From NCBI GenBank assembly GCA_934486455.1, contig CAKSPR010000042.1:1-15508 (forward strand): 15,508 bases of DNA. The letters are read 5' to 3'. This document shows positions 7,425 to 13,739 of this stretch, piece after piece (position 1 is the stretch's first letter; every line of letters starts with the position of its first letter). Both the position numbers and the translations under genes were made by a program. The notes below the pieces were generated by a model. The model was not told the DNA's origin. It saw nothing but the letters and a program-made list of their open reading frames with translations, and did not search any database. This DNA is from an uncultured Eubacteriales bacterium (GTDB lineage: Bacteria; Bacillota; Clostridia; Oscillospirales; Acutalibacteraceae).

Positions 7425-8735
7425 ATGGCAAACTACTATCAGCCCGAAATTGAAACTGCTCCCGCAGAGCAGATCAAAAAAATTCAGGACGAAAAAATCG
7501 TTAAACAGGTAAAGCATGTTTATGAAAATGTGCGGTATTACAGAAATCTTATGGACAGTGCGGGCGTTACACCCGACGACATTAAGGGAGTCGACGACAT
7601 TAAAAAGCTCCCTTTTCTTTCAAAGGCCGACCTCAGGGCGGCATACCCCTACGGACTTCTCGGAACCGACCTTAAAAACTGCGTAAGAATTCAGTCGACC
7701 TCGGGCACAACCGGAAAGCGGGTTGTGGCATTTTATACGCAAAAGGATGTCGACCTTTGGGAGGACTGCTGTGCAAGAGCCATTGTGGCCGCAGGCGGTA
7801 CAAAGGGCGATGTGTGCCAGGTGGCATACGGATACGGTCTTTTCACCGGCGGCGCAGGGCTTAACGGCGGCTCTCATAAGGTGGGCTGTCTGACCCTTCC
7901 CATGTCGTCGGGAAATACCGAGCGGCAGATACAGTTTATGATGGATCTTAACGCTACAATTCTCTGCTGCACCCCCTCCTACGCAGCCTACATCGGCGAA
8001 ACGCTGGCCGAAAAGGGATATAAGCCGGAGGACAACAAGCTCAAGGCAGGCATTTTCGGCGCCGAGCCCTGGAGTGAGGAAATGAGAAAAAGCATTGAAA
8101 AAAGTCTCGGCATAAAGGCCTTCGATATATACGGTCTGACCGAAACAAGCGGCCCCGGCGTTTCCTTTGAATGTGAGGCGCAGACAGGCATGCACATTAA
8201 CGAGGATCATTTTTACGCCGAGATAATCGACCCCGACACCGGCGAGGTGCTTCCGGAGGGGCAAAAGGGCGAGCTTGTTTTCACCTCTCTCGACAAGGAG
8301 GCCTTTCCCCTGCTCCGCTACCGCACCCGCGACATTTGCATTCTTTCCCGCAATAAATGCTCCTGCGGACGCACCCTCATAAAGATGTGCAAGCCCATGG
8401 GCAGAAGCGACGACATGATGATAATCCGCGGAGTCAATGTGTTCCCCTCCCAAATCGAAACGGTACTGCTCAACGAGGGCTATCCCCCCAATTATCAAAT
8501 TGTGGTCGACCGAGAGCACAACAGCGACACTTTAGACATTTATGTCGAGCTTTCTCCCGAGCAATTCTCCGACATTGTGGCCAACACCCAAAAAAGGGAG
8601 CGGGCTCTCGAGGGGGCAATGCGCACAATGCTCGGCATAGGACCGAAGGTTCATCTTGTTCCCCCTAAATCCATCGAACGCAGCGAGGGCAAGGCAAAGC
8701 GAGTTATAGACAAACGCAATTTAACCTTAAAATAG
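7425..8735 (+). CDS. paaK: Phenylacetate-CoA ligase family protein 2
   Basis: This is a second 436-residue PaaK-type aryl-CoA ligase, clearly paralogous to the one at 3748. The key positions carry the same residue numbers: STSGTTGK at 91-98, YGLTE at 236-240, LRYRTRD ending at Asp303, then GRSDDM and GVNVFPSQ. The C-terminal EGKAKRV with Lys423 supplies the probable catalytic lysine. Differences from ligase 1 include Arg instead of Pro at residue 99, just after the ATP loop, and YGLTETSGPG instead of YGMSELMGPG next to the acid pocket. The paralogs therefore probably prefer different acids, though this is inference. The gene is translationally packed between iorB and the ACT protein (8 to 11 base gaps), so it belongs to the same transcript. 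It is full length and shows no sign of decay. Confidence 0.92.
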   Translation: MANYYQPEIETAPAEQIKKIQDEKIVKQVKHVYENVRYYRNLMDSAGVTPDDIKGVDDIKKLPFLSKADLRAAYPYGLLGTDLKNCVRIQSTSGTTGKRVVAFYTQKDVDLWEDCCARAIVAAGGTKGDVCQVAYGYGLFTGGAGLNGGSHKVGCLTLPMSSGNTERQIQFMMDLNATILCCTPSYAAYIGETLAEKGYKPEDNKLKAGIFGAEPWSEEMRKSIEKSLGIKAFDIYGLTETSGPGVSFECEAQTGMHINEDHFYAEIIDPDTGEVLPEGQKGELVFTSLDKEAFPLLRYRTRDICILSRNKCSCGRTLIKMCKPMGRSDDMMIIRGVNVFPSQIETVLLNEGYPPNYQIVVDREHNSDTLDIYVELSPEQFSDIVANTQKRERALEGAMRTMLGIGPKVHLVPPKSIERSEGKAKRVIDKRNLTLK

Positions 8736-8740
8736 GAGTG
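8734..8740 (+). promoter_or_regulatory. Ribosome binding site fixing ACT protein start
   Basis: AGGAGTG overlaps the ligase 2 stop codon and ends six bases before ATG 8747. The GTG within it, at 8738, opens the same frame but cannot be both binding site and start. Confidence 0.7.
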
Positions 8741-8746
8741 AGAACT

Positions 8747-9178
8747 ATGATAGTAAAACAGCTTTCGATTTTTGTGGAAAACAAATCCGGCCGTCTTTGC
8801 GACATAACCGGCGTTTTTAAAGACGCCGATGTGGACATCAGGGCGCTGAGCATCGCCGACACCACCGATTACGGCATTTTAAGGGTCATAGTTAACAACA
8901 CCGAAAAGGCCGAAAAAGCCCTTGACGAAAACGGCTTTACCTACTCTGTGACCGATGTCATTGCCGCCGCCGTTCCCGATAAGCCCGGCGGACTCAACAA
9001 GGCCATTTTCTGCCTTTCAAAGGAGGGTATAAGCATAGAATATGTTTACGCCTTTTTAAACCCCAAAAAGGGCACCGCATTTATCATAATGCGCGTTGAC
9101 GATAACGAAAAGGCGACCGACATTTTAAAGGCAAACGACATCGAAATGATGACCGACGAGGAAATCAGAAGCCTGTAA
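8747..9178 (+). CDS. Two-ACT-domain amino-acid-binding protein
   Basis: This 143-residue cytoplasmic protein is made of two ACT domains, about 1-68 and 70-140. The first reads LSIFVENKSGRLCDI and the second AVPDKPGGLNKAI, each showing the Gly-rich turn where ACT domains bind amino acids at dimer interfaces. It matches the stand-alone double-ACT family (COG4747 type) that recurs beside PaaK and Ior genes. It has no catalytic or DNA-binding domain. The likely role is to sense an aromatic amino acid and modulate a partner in the pathway; no partner or ligand has been read from the sequence. It is the last gene of the unit and is followed by a terminator. Confidence 0.85.
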   Translation: MIVKQLSIFVENKSGRLCDITGVFKDADVDIRALSIADTTDYGILRVIVNNTEKAEKALDENGFTYSVTDVIAAAVPDKPGGLNKAIFCLSKEGISIEYVYAFLNPKKGTAFIIMRVDDNEKATDILKANDIEMMTDEEIRSL

Positions 9179-9274
9179 AAAAACGCGTCCGCCGACGGGA
9201 AAGACATTGTGCGGCAGAAAAAGCGCCGTAACAGCCGTAATAACCGAACACTGATAACCGTAGCAATAAGCAAC

Positions 9275-9310
9275 AAAGGCACTTCGCGAAAATAACGCGA
9301 GGTGCCTTTT
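9275..9310 (+). terminator. Terminator ending the aryl-acid unit
   Basis: AAAGGCACTTCGCG at 9275-9288 and CGCGAGGTGCCTTTT at 9296-9310 form a long stem (GGCAC/GTGCC and TCGCG/CGCGA, one mismatch) with an AAAATAA loop and a T run. The A run on the left makes it usable from the opposite strand too, fitting the convergent M23 gene. The rest of 9179-9360 holds nothing recognised. Confidence 0.9.
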
Positions 9311-9360
9311 CGTATTCGGATGATGTCGATAGACAAGACTTCGTAATAAAACCCGCGCCT

Positions 9361-10173
9361 TCAGTCCTTCATCTCCATAACCTTCAGGGGCGAAACCGGC
9401 TTTCCGTCCTGCTCCATTATAAGATGAAGATGATTTTCCTCCACCGATTCACAGGGTATCTCGGCGATTGCTCCGATCTGATACCCACCGTCTATCTGCT
9501 CGCCCTTTTTTACCGACGGAGAGGAATTAAGCCCGCAGTAATAGGCCATAAGACCGCTGCCGTGGTTTATCTTGACCACCGTGCCGAGCAGGCTGTCCTC
9601 ATAAATATCCTCAACCGTGCCCTTTGCAGCCGAAAAAACCGCCGTTCCCTTGTTTGCGGCAATGTCGAGAGCAAGGTGAAGCCGCCAGTCCTTATAGGTT
9701 TCGGAATATTGCAGATTGCGATCGTCAAAATCCTTTAAAATTTTCCCGCCGACCGGTAAAATGAAATATCGGGTCTCGCCCGCCTGCCCCATTTCGTCCG
9801 TCTGTCGGTTTTGCAGGCCGTTTTCCCCCTCATTTCGGTCGGCCGTTTGCCCCCCGTCCTTTGATTGCCCTTTTTCCGACCCGTCGCTTCCGTTTGCAGA
9901 GCCGTTTTGAGCTGCTCCGTCGGGTTTTTCGGATTTGTCCGACCCGTTTTCCTGCCCGTCAGACTCGGAATAGGGCAGGTTTTCCACTACATCGCCCGTT
10001 CTTTGAGTGTCGATTTCGGAATAATCGGGAGTCGATGCACCCTCCTGCATCTGCACCGTGCGGTAGCTTTTCAGCATTGATGCCGAGGCCGAGCCGAGCG
10101 CCAACATGCACACGGCCAAGGCAATGTAAAAAAATCTTTTGTCGTTAAAAATATTTTTGCTGTGCTTAGCCAT
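9361..10173 (-). CDS. SpoIIQ-like M23 (LytM) membrane protein
   Basis: This 270-residue protein has a short cytoplasmic N-terminus, one membrane segment at about 14-33, and a long low-complexity linker (about 45-135) rich in Gly, Ser, Asp, Glu, Asn and Gln. A C-terminal LytM/M23 peptidase domain follows from about 140. Its zinc motifs are intact: HLALD with His166 and Asp170, and HLH at 248-250. KDWRLHLALDIA and LLGTVVKINHG closely resemble clostridial SpoIIQ, the forespore-membrane partner of SpoIIIAH in engulfment. Unlike the inactive B. subtilis protein, the clostridial types keep zinc ligands, as here. AAGGAGG lies seven bases before the ATG. Other M23 endopeptidases that cleave cell-wall cross-bridges are possible, so the sporulation role is likely rather than certain. 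Confidence 0.75.
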   Translation of the reverse strand: MAKHSKNIFNDKRFFYIALAVCMLALGSASASMLKSYRTVQMQEGASTPDYSEIDTQRTGDVVENLPYSESDGQENGSDKSEKPDGAAQNGSANGSDGSEKGQSKDGGQTADRNEGENGLQNRQTDEMGQAGETRYFILPVGGKILKDFDDRNLQYSETYKDWRLHLALDIAANKGTAVFSAAKGTVEDIYEDSLLGTVVKINHGSGLMAYYCGLNSSPSVKKGEQIDGGYQIGAIAEIPCESVEENHLHLIMEQDGKPVSPLKVMEMKD

Positions 10174-10196
10174 AAAAAAACCTCCTTAGTCAATGT

Positions 10197-10225
10197 TAGT
10201 TTTGACCGGGGAGGAATTTTTATAC
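10197..10225 (-). promoter_or_regulatory. Possible sporulation-type promoter of the M23 gene
   Basis: Read on the minus strand, GTATA (10225-10221) and GTCAAAACTA (10206-10197) resemble the -35 and -10 regions recognised by forespore sigma-F or sigma-G, but the 14-base spacer is short and the second G of the -10 is T. No good sigma-A promoter was seen in the same gap. The match is weak. Confidence 0.3.
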
Positions 10226-10269
10226 ATTATTATTTTTTTAAAGCCCAAGGCCCGCATTTTCGGCCGAAG

Positions 10270-11169
10270 TCATTCCTTAGTCGTTTTACTTCCCCCGAAG
10301 GGATTGACATGCACCATGCAATGCTTGACCTTTGGAAATTCCTTTTCGATTTTATCGTGCACAGCCTGCGCCACGGCATGGGTGGCGTTAAGAGTATCCT
10401 CTCCGTTTGCCGAAATTTCCATATCAACATAAATTCTGTCGCCGAACACTCTTGTCATAACCCGATCGACTCCCATCACCCCGTCAATACCGAAGGCAAG
10501 GTCGGTTATGTCTCGCTCGGTCTGCCTGTCACAGGCGTGATCGGTCATTTTATCTATGGATGAGCGGAAAATATCCGCCGCCGCCTTGACAATAAAAACG
10601 CATATTACAAGGGATGCAATGGGATCGAGCACAGGAAATCCCAGCCGCGCCCCCAGGATACCGGCAAAGCTTCCAACCGAGGAAAGCGCGTCGGAGCGAT
10701 GATGCCATGCGTCGGCCATAAGTGCGCCGGAATCAAGTTTTTTTGCATAGTGGCGGGTGTACCAATACATAGCCTCTTTAACCGCCACCGAGATCACGGC
10801 CGCCGTAAGCGCCAGAACGCCCGGAACGGGAATTTGAGAAATCTCACCGAAAAAAACGGATTTGACCCCCGAATATCCTATAAGAATTCCGGTTGCCAAA
10901 AGCAGACCGCTAAGCAAAATTGCCGAAACACATTCCAGTCTTTCATGACCGTAGGGGTGATCGTCGTCGGCCTTTTTGGATGATATTTTAACTCCGATAA
11001 TAACTATGATCGTGCTGAACACATCCGACGCCGAATGCACCGCGTCGGAAATCATTGCTCCCGAACGGGCAAAAATTCCCGCAAAAAGCTTAAATACCGA
11101 AAGCAGAATATTCACGGCCATTGTAACGGCCGAAACCCTTACAGCCTGCGCTTCTCTTGAATTTACCAA
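10270..11169 (-). CDS. Cation diffusion facilitator metal exporter
   Basis: This 299-residue inner-membrane CDF exporter uses the proton gradient to remove divalent metal. About six membrane segments are followed by a cytoplasmic ferredoxin-like domain (about 205-290). The metal site can be placed against FieF/YiiP: HSASD (His45, Asp49) in helix 2 and HHRSD (His156, Asp160) in helix 5. His/Asp in both helices is the pattern associated with zinc-selective members, whereas FieF has Asp/Asp in helix 2. DHPYGHERLE at 70-79 is the conserved loop. The chosen start is TTG at 11169, with GGGGGA six bases upstream; an in-frame stop lies close upstream and the next ATG (residue 17) would cut into helix 1. 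Metal choice is inferred. Confidence 0.88.
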   Translation of the reverse strand: MVNSREAQAVRVSAVTMAVNILLSVFKLFAGIFARSGAMISDAVHSASDVFSTIIVIIGVKISSKKADDDHPYGHERLECVSAILLSGLLLATGILIGYSGVKSVFFGEISQIPVPGVLALTAAVISVAVKEAMYWYTRHYAKKLDSGALMADAWHHRSDALSSVGSFAGILGARLGFPVLDPIASLVICVFIVKAAADIFRSSIDKMTDHACDRQTERDITDLAFGIDGVMGVDRVMTRVFGDRIYVDMEISANGEDTLNATHAVAQAVHDKIEKEFPKVKHCMVHVNPFGGSKTTKE

Positions 11170-11192
11170 AGCTAATCCCCCATATATTCAAA

Positions 11193-11219
11193 CTCACCTG
11201 CGCCCTTTGCACAGGTGAG
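11193..11219 (-). promoter_or_regulatory. Leader hairpin upstream of the CDF gene
   Basis: CTCACCTGCGC (11193-11203) and GCACAGGTGAG (11209-11219) form an 11-base inverted repeat around a 5-base loop. The single non-Watson-Crick pair is a G-U wobble only in the minus-strand RNA, so the stem is best formed in the CDF transcript. It ends about 24 bases before the TTG start. There is no long U run after it, so it is not a typical terminator. Confidence 0.45.
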
Positions 11220-11243
11220 AATCAGTGTATAATTTTGCCGACC

Positions 11244-11264
11244 TTTTTTCCGCGGCGGAAAAAA
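11244..11264. repeat. Inverted repeat after the CofE-like gene
   Basis: TTTTTTCC (11244-11251) and GGAAAAAA (11257-11264) form a perfect 8-base stem with a GCGGC loop, seven bases past the CofE-like stop codon. The T run is on the 5' arm on both strands, so it is not a textbook terminator, but its placement suggests a transcript end. Confidence 0.4.
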
Positions 11265-11270
11265 CGGGAA

Positions 11271-12005
11271 TTATTTCTTTTCCCTGCAAATGATAAACGG
11301 AGTCAGCTCATCCGACTGCCCGGCGGGATTGTCGGCGATCATGCCGATAAGGGTCTTGTCGGGTATGCCTTTAAGCTCGTCGCATTTTGCAAAAATCTCT
11401 ATGCTCAGGTCGTTGGCGTCGACAATCATGGATTTAACGCCGCATTTTTCATATATCTCGTTAACCAGCTTTTGAGGCTCCTTGGGATTTAAAACGGCAA
11501 GGTCGTGGTAAATGTCGAAGGAAGAGCCCTGATAAAAGCCGTCGATTCCGTCGATTCCGTGACCCGCAACCTTATAAAAAACTCCCTTTTTGCCGAAAAG
11601 CTTGGTAACGGCCGAGCAAACGGTGGCAAGAAGAATTCTCGGCAGTCCCGCAATGTTAATGGCAAGCTGGAGCTTATAAGGCTCATCCATGCCTATTCCG
11701 TGGGAGGAATGCATGGCGAATTTCGAAAGAAATTTTGCCCAAAAGCCGAGCTTAACATCCTTTTTTTCCACCGTGTTGTTCTGGCACATGGACATGATCT
11801 TTTCGCCGATGGAAAGCACGTCCCCGTCCTCGTAAAGAGGCAGGACATATTTCTTTATAAGCTCGATATAGTCCTCTCCCCGCTGAACAAAATGGGTCTG
11901 AACGGCCAGTCGTTCGTAGGTTTTTCCTGCCGAGTCGATGTCGGGGCGAATAAAGTATACTATCCCGTCTTTTTCTCTGCGGGTTTCTTCACTGTTTCTG
12001 AACAT
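11271..12005 (-). CDS. CofE-like F420-0:L-glutamate ligase family protein
   Basis: This 244-residue cytoplasmic protein matches the F420_ligase (CofE) fold by its pattern. GDVLSIGEKIMS at about 62-73 corresponds to the GDVLVIAQKI block. GFYQGSSFDIY, a VDANDLS segment and the C-terminal NPAGQSDELTPFII correspond to later blocks. CofE itself adds glutamates to coenzyme F420 using GTP. Fermentative clostridia are not known to make F420 and no cofC or cofD is in the window. The protein is therefore better called a CofE-like ligase of unknown substrate, possibly joining an amino acid to another molecule. The ATG has only a weak binding site (AAAAGAA); AGGA lies further upstream. It is driven by a near-perfect promoter and appears monocistronic. 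Confidence 0.68.
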   Translation of the reverse strand: MFRNSEETRREKDGIVYFIRPDIDSAGKTYERLAVQTHFVQRGEDYIELIKKYVLPLYEDGDVLSIGEKIMSMCQNNTVEKKDVKLGFWAKFLSKFAMHSSHGIGMDEPYKLQLAINIAGLPRILLATVCSAVTKLFGKKGVFYKVAGHGIDGIDGFYQGSSFDIYHDLAVLNPKEPQKLVNEIYEKCGVKSMIVDANDLSIEIFAKCDELKGIPDKTLIGMIADNPAGQSDELTPFIICREKK

Positions 12006-12087
12006 TTCTTTTCACAACTTTCCTAAAAGTTTTAATGCGGCTTTGCTGCCGTGCGGGCATACCGTTCCGCCGTGGTGTTTTCAAATT

Positions 12088-12116
12088 ATTATATAACCTC
12101 TTTAAGGGTTAGTCAA
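12088..12116 (-). promoter_or_regulatory. Near-consensus promoter of the CofE-like gene
   Basis: On the minus strand TTGACT (12116-12111) and TATAAT (12093-12088) are spaced by exactly 17 bases. This predicts a start near 12081 and a leader of about 76 bases. The spacer is bounded by TAACC and GGTTA arms (12094-12111), a dyad that could bind a repressor between -35 and -10. Confidence 0.85.
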
Positions 12117-12145
12117 GTTTTTTGTGGCGTTTGCGGCGCTTTTGG

Positions 12146-12175
12146 AAAAAGAGAGACGGTTTTTTCCGCAAACCG
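12146..12175 (-). terminator. Terminator of the NUDIX gene
   Basis: On the minus strand CGGTTT (12175-12170) and AAACCG (12162-12157) enclose a GCGGAAA loop, followed by TCTCTCTTTTT (12156-12146). It lies 25 bases past the NUDIX stop codon and upstream of the next promoter. Confidence 0.65.
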
Positions 12176-12200
12176 GCGGCAGGCTGTTTATAAAAGAAGC

Positions 12201-12740
12201 TCAGTCGGGCCTCTTTAAAAGGGCGAGCTTTAAAATGCCGATTTTTGTTTTGGCGTCGGTGATCTCGTTTTTTAAAGCCATTTCGACAGCCTTTTTGAGA
12301 GGCAGTGTCTGCACATCGAGAAATTCGTCCTCGTCAAGATGCTGACCCTTGAATTTAAGGCCATCGGCCGTAAAGATATAATGCTTTTCCTCAAGGCAGC
12401 CGGGGGAAGGATACATTATGTCGAAAAGCTCAAATTCTTCGGCCTCATACCCCGTTTCCTCGGTAAGCTCCCGCCTTGCACATTCAAGAGGGTCCTCTCC
12501 CCTTTCAAGCTTCCCCGCGGGAAGCTCCAAGGTAAACTGTTCGATGGGATAGCGGTACTGCCTCACAAGAAACAGCTCCTTATTCTCATTAAAGGCGATT
12601 ATGCTCACCCCGCCGGGATGCTCGATAACCTCTCTTGTGCAGGGGCGGCCGTCGCAGGTCAAGGCCTCGTCCTGTCTTACATTTATGATGTTTCCCTTGA
12701 ATTTATATATCTTTTTTACGGTCTGTTCCTTTAAACTCAT
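12201..12740 (-). CDS. NUDIX hydrolase, ADP-ribose pyrophosphatase type
   Basis: This 179-residue cytoplasmic enzyme probably hydrolyses ADP-ribose or other ADP-sugars to AMP and the sugar phosphate. The complete NUDIX box begins at GKLERGE (preceded by ELPA) and continues as RELTEETGY, matching GX5EX7REUXEEXGU. This provides the Mg-binding glutamates. The ELPAGKLE context, the N-terminal beta strands and the length all match the NudF/YqkG group. ATG 12740 has GGGGAG about ten bases upstream. It is divergent from the M14-like gene, with 63 bases between the two starts. It has its own terminator. The exact substrate is inferred from family resemblance. Confidence 0.9.
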   Translation of the reverse strand: MSLKEQTVKKIYKFKGNIINVRQDEALTCDGRPCTREVIEHPGGVSIIAFNENKELFLVRQYRYPIEQFTLELPAGKLERGEDPLECARRELTEETGYEAEEFELFDIMYPSPGCLEEKHYIFTADGLKFKGQHLDEDEFLDVQTLPLKKAVEMALKNEITDAKTKIGILKLALLKRPD

Positions 12741-12803
12741 AAAAACGATTCTCCCCGAATAGAATGTATTACTAAAATTTTTTTACTGCAAAGGAATGAA
12801 AAC

Positions 12804-13688
12804 ATGGACAACCTGTGCTTTGATTATGCTAAATTCGAAAAAGAAATATTTGCCCTTAAAGCCCGCTATCCCGACATTTCCCTTATCCCCGTCGCAAAAA
12901 GCCGCATGGGGCGGGATGTTATAGCCCTTTGCGCGGGAAAGCCAGTCGGCGCAAACATAATACTGGGCGGCTTTTCTGGCAACGATATTTTGTCGGTCAA
13001 AACGGTGATGATATTTGCAAAAAGATATTTTTCGGCGCTGTTTTCCGAAAAGCAAAGCGAGCTGTGCGAGGTAAACATAAAAAGGGCGTCGGCCGAGCGG
13101 GGAGCGATATTCGTTCCCTGCATAAATCCCGACGGTGCGGAAATTTTCAGCAAGGGTGCGGCATATGCTCCCGGCTGGCTGCGGAAAAGCATTCCTTTTT
13201 CGGGCGACAAGACGGCCGATTACAAGGCCAACGCCGCAGGGGTGGAGATTGAGCGAAATTTCGACTATGATTTTGAAAACAGAAGAAAAAAAGAGGGACT
13301 TCACAGTTTGGCGGTAAAAAGTCCCTCGCTCTATTCGGGTAAAAAAGCCTTTTCCGAGCCGGAGGCGGCGGGGCTTCGGGATTTACTTAAAAAATGCCGT
13401 CCGAATCTTATCTGTTCCATTTCATCGGGCGCAGGAGAAATCCTCTGGCGAAGCGTCAGCCCCCACAAAAACGCCCGACGCATCGCACGGGTGCTTTGCT
13501 CTCTCTGCGGATATGCTCTTGAAGCCGACATCGGCCCCTTGTCGGAGGGAATTTTCCGCAGCTGGGCGTCTGTCAATCTCGGTGCGCCCTCCGTCGACAT
13601 AAAGATAAAAAAGCCCTCCCGATTTTTAAGCTTTGAAAAAATATATGCCGAGCTTGAGGAGGCGCTGGCCGTTGCGTCGGTCATATGA
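12804..13688 (+). CDS. M14 carboxypeptidase-like protein, probably inactive
   Basis: This 294-residue protein has the sequence skeleton of an M14 zinc carboxypeptidase (gamma-D-glutamyl-diaminopimelate peptidase type). VPCINPDG (Asn108 to Gly111), YKANAAGVEIERNFD (to 154) and GEILWR (211-216) are recognisable. The zinc site is not kept: the HGNE position reads SGND (Ser58, Asp61), the later zinc His is Ser207 in SISSGAGEI, and the catalytic Glu position is Asp265 in PSVDIKI. No signal peptide is seen, so it seems cytoplasmic or forespore-located. The frame is intact from start to stop, so this is not a decayed gene; it may be a binding or scaffold protein derived from a peptidase. AAAGGA lies eight bases before the ATG. 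The family is fairly secure; the loss of activity is inferred from my alignment by eye. Confidence 0.7.
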   Translation: MDNLCFDYAKFEKEIFALKARYPDISLIPVAKSRMGRDVIALCAGKPVGANIILGGFSGNDILSVKTVMIFAKRYFSALFSEKQSELCEVNIKRASAERGAIFVPCINPDGAEIFSKGAAYAPGWLRKSIPFSGDKTADYKANAAGVEIERNFDYDFENRRKKEGLHSLAVKSPSLYSGKKAFSEPEAAGLRDLLKKCRPNLICSISSGAGEILWRSVSPHKNARRIARVLCSLCGYALEADIGPLSEGIFRSWASVNLGAPSVDIKIKKPSRFLSFEKIYAELEEALAVASVI

Positions 13689-13711
13689 TGCGCCGCCCGA
13701 GCATACATCGG

Positions 13712-13739
13712 ATATTTGATAAGGTCTTTTATCAGATAT
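13712..13739. repeat. Inverted repeat between convergent genes
   Basis: ATATTTGATAA (13712-13722) and TTATCAGATAT (13729-13739) form an 11-base stem with a GGTCTT loop. The one wobble pair is G-U in plus-strand RNA. The right arm covers the stop codon of the lipoprotein gene. It may serve as a transcript end for the M14-like gene, but there is no clear T run. Confidence 0.45.

Noticed and set aside
7620..8519. 299-residue open frame on the minus strand inside ligase 2
   Set aside because: It is a shadow of the well-supported ligase gene, with no recognisable domain.
8738..8746. GTG start for the ACT protein
   Set aside because: The GTG is part of the Shine-Dalgarno sequence for the ATG at 8747, and the ACT domain begins directly at that ATG.
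2117..9178. Aerobic phenylacetate degradation operon
   Set aside because: The epoxidase and ring-cleavage genes (paaABCDE, paaZ) are absent, and the ferredoxin-dependent oxidoreductase points to anaerobic carboxylation or decarboxylation.
11244..11264. Classic rho-independent terminator after the CofE-like gene
   Set aside because: The stem is largely A-T and the T run is on its 5' arm rather than after it, so it is listed only as an inverted repeat.
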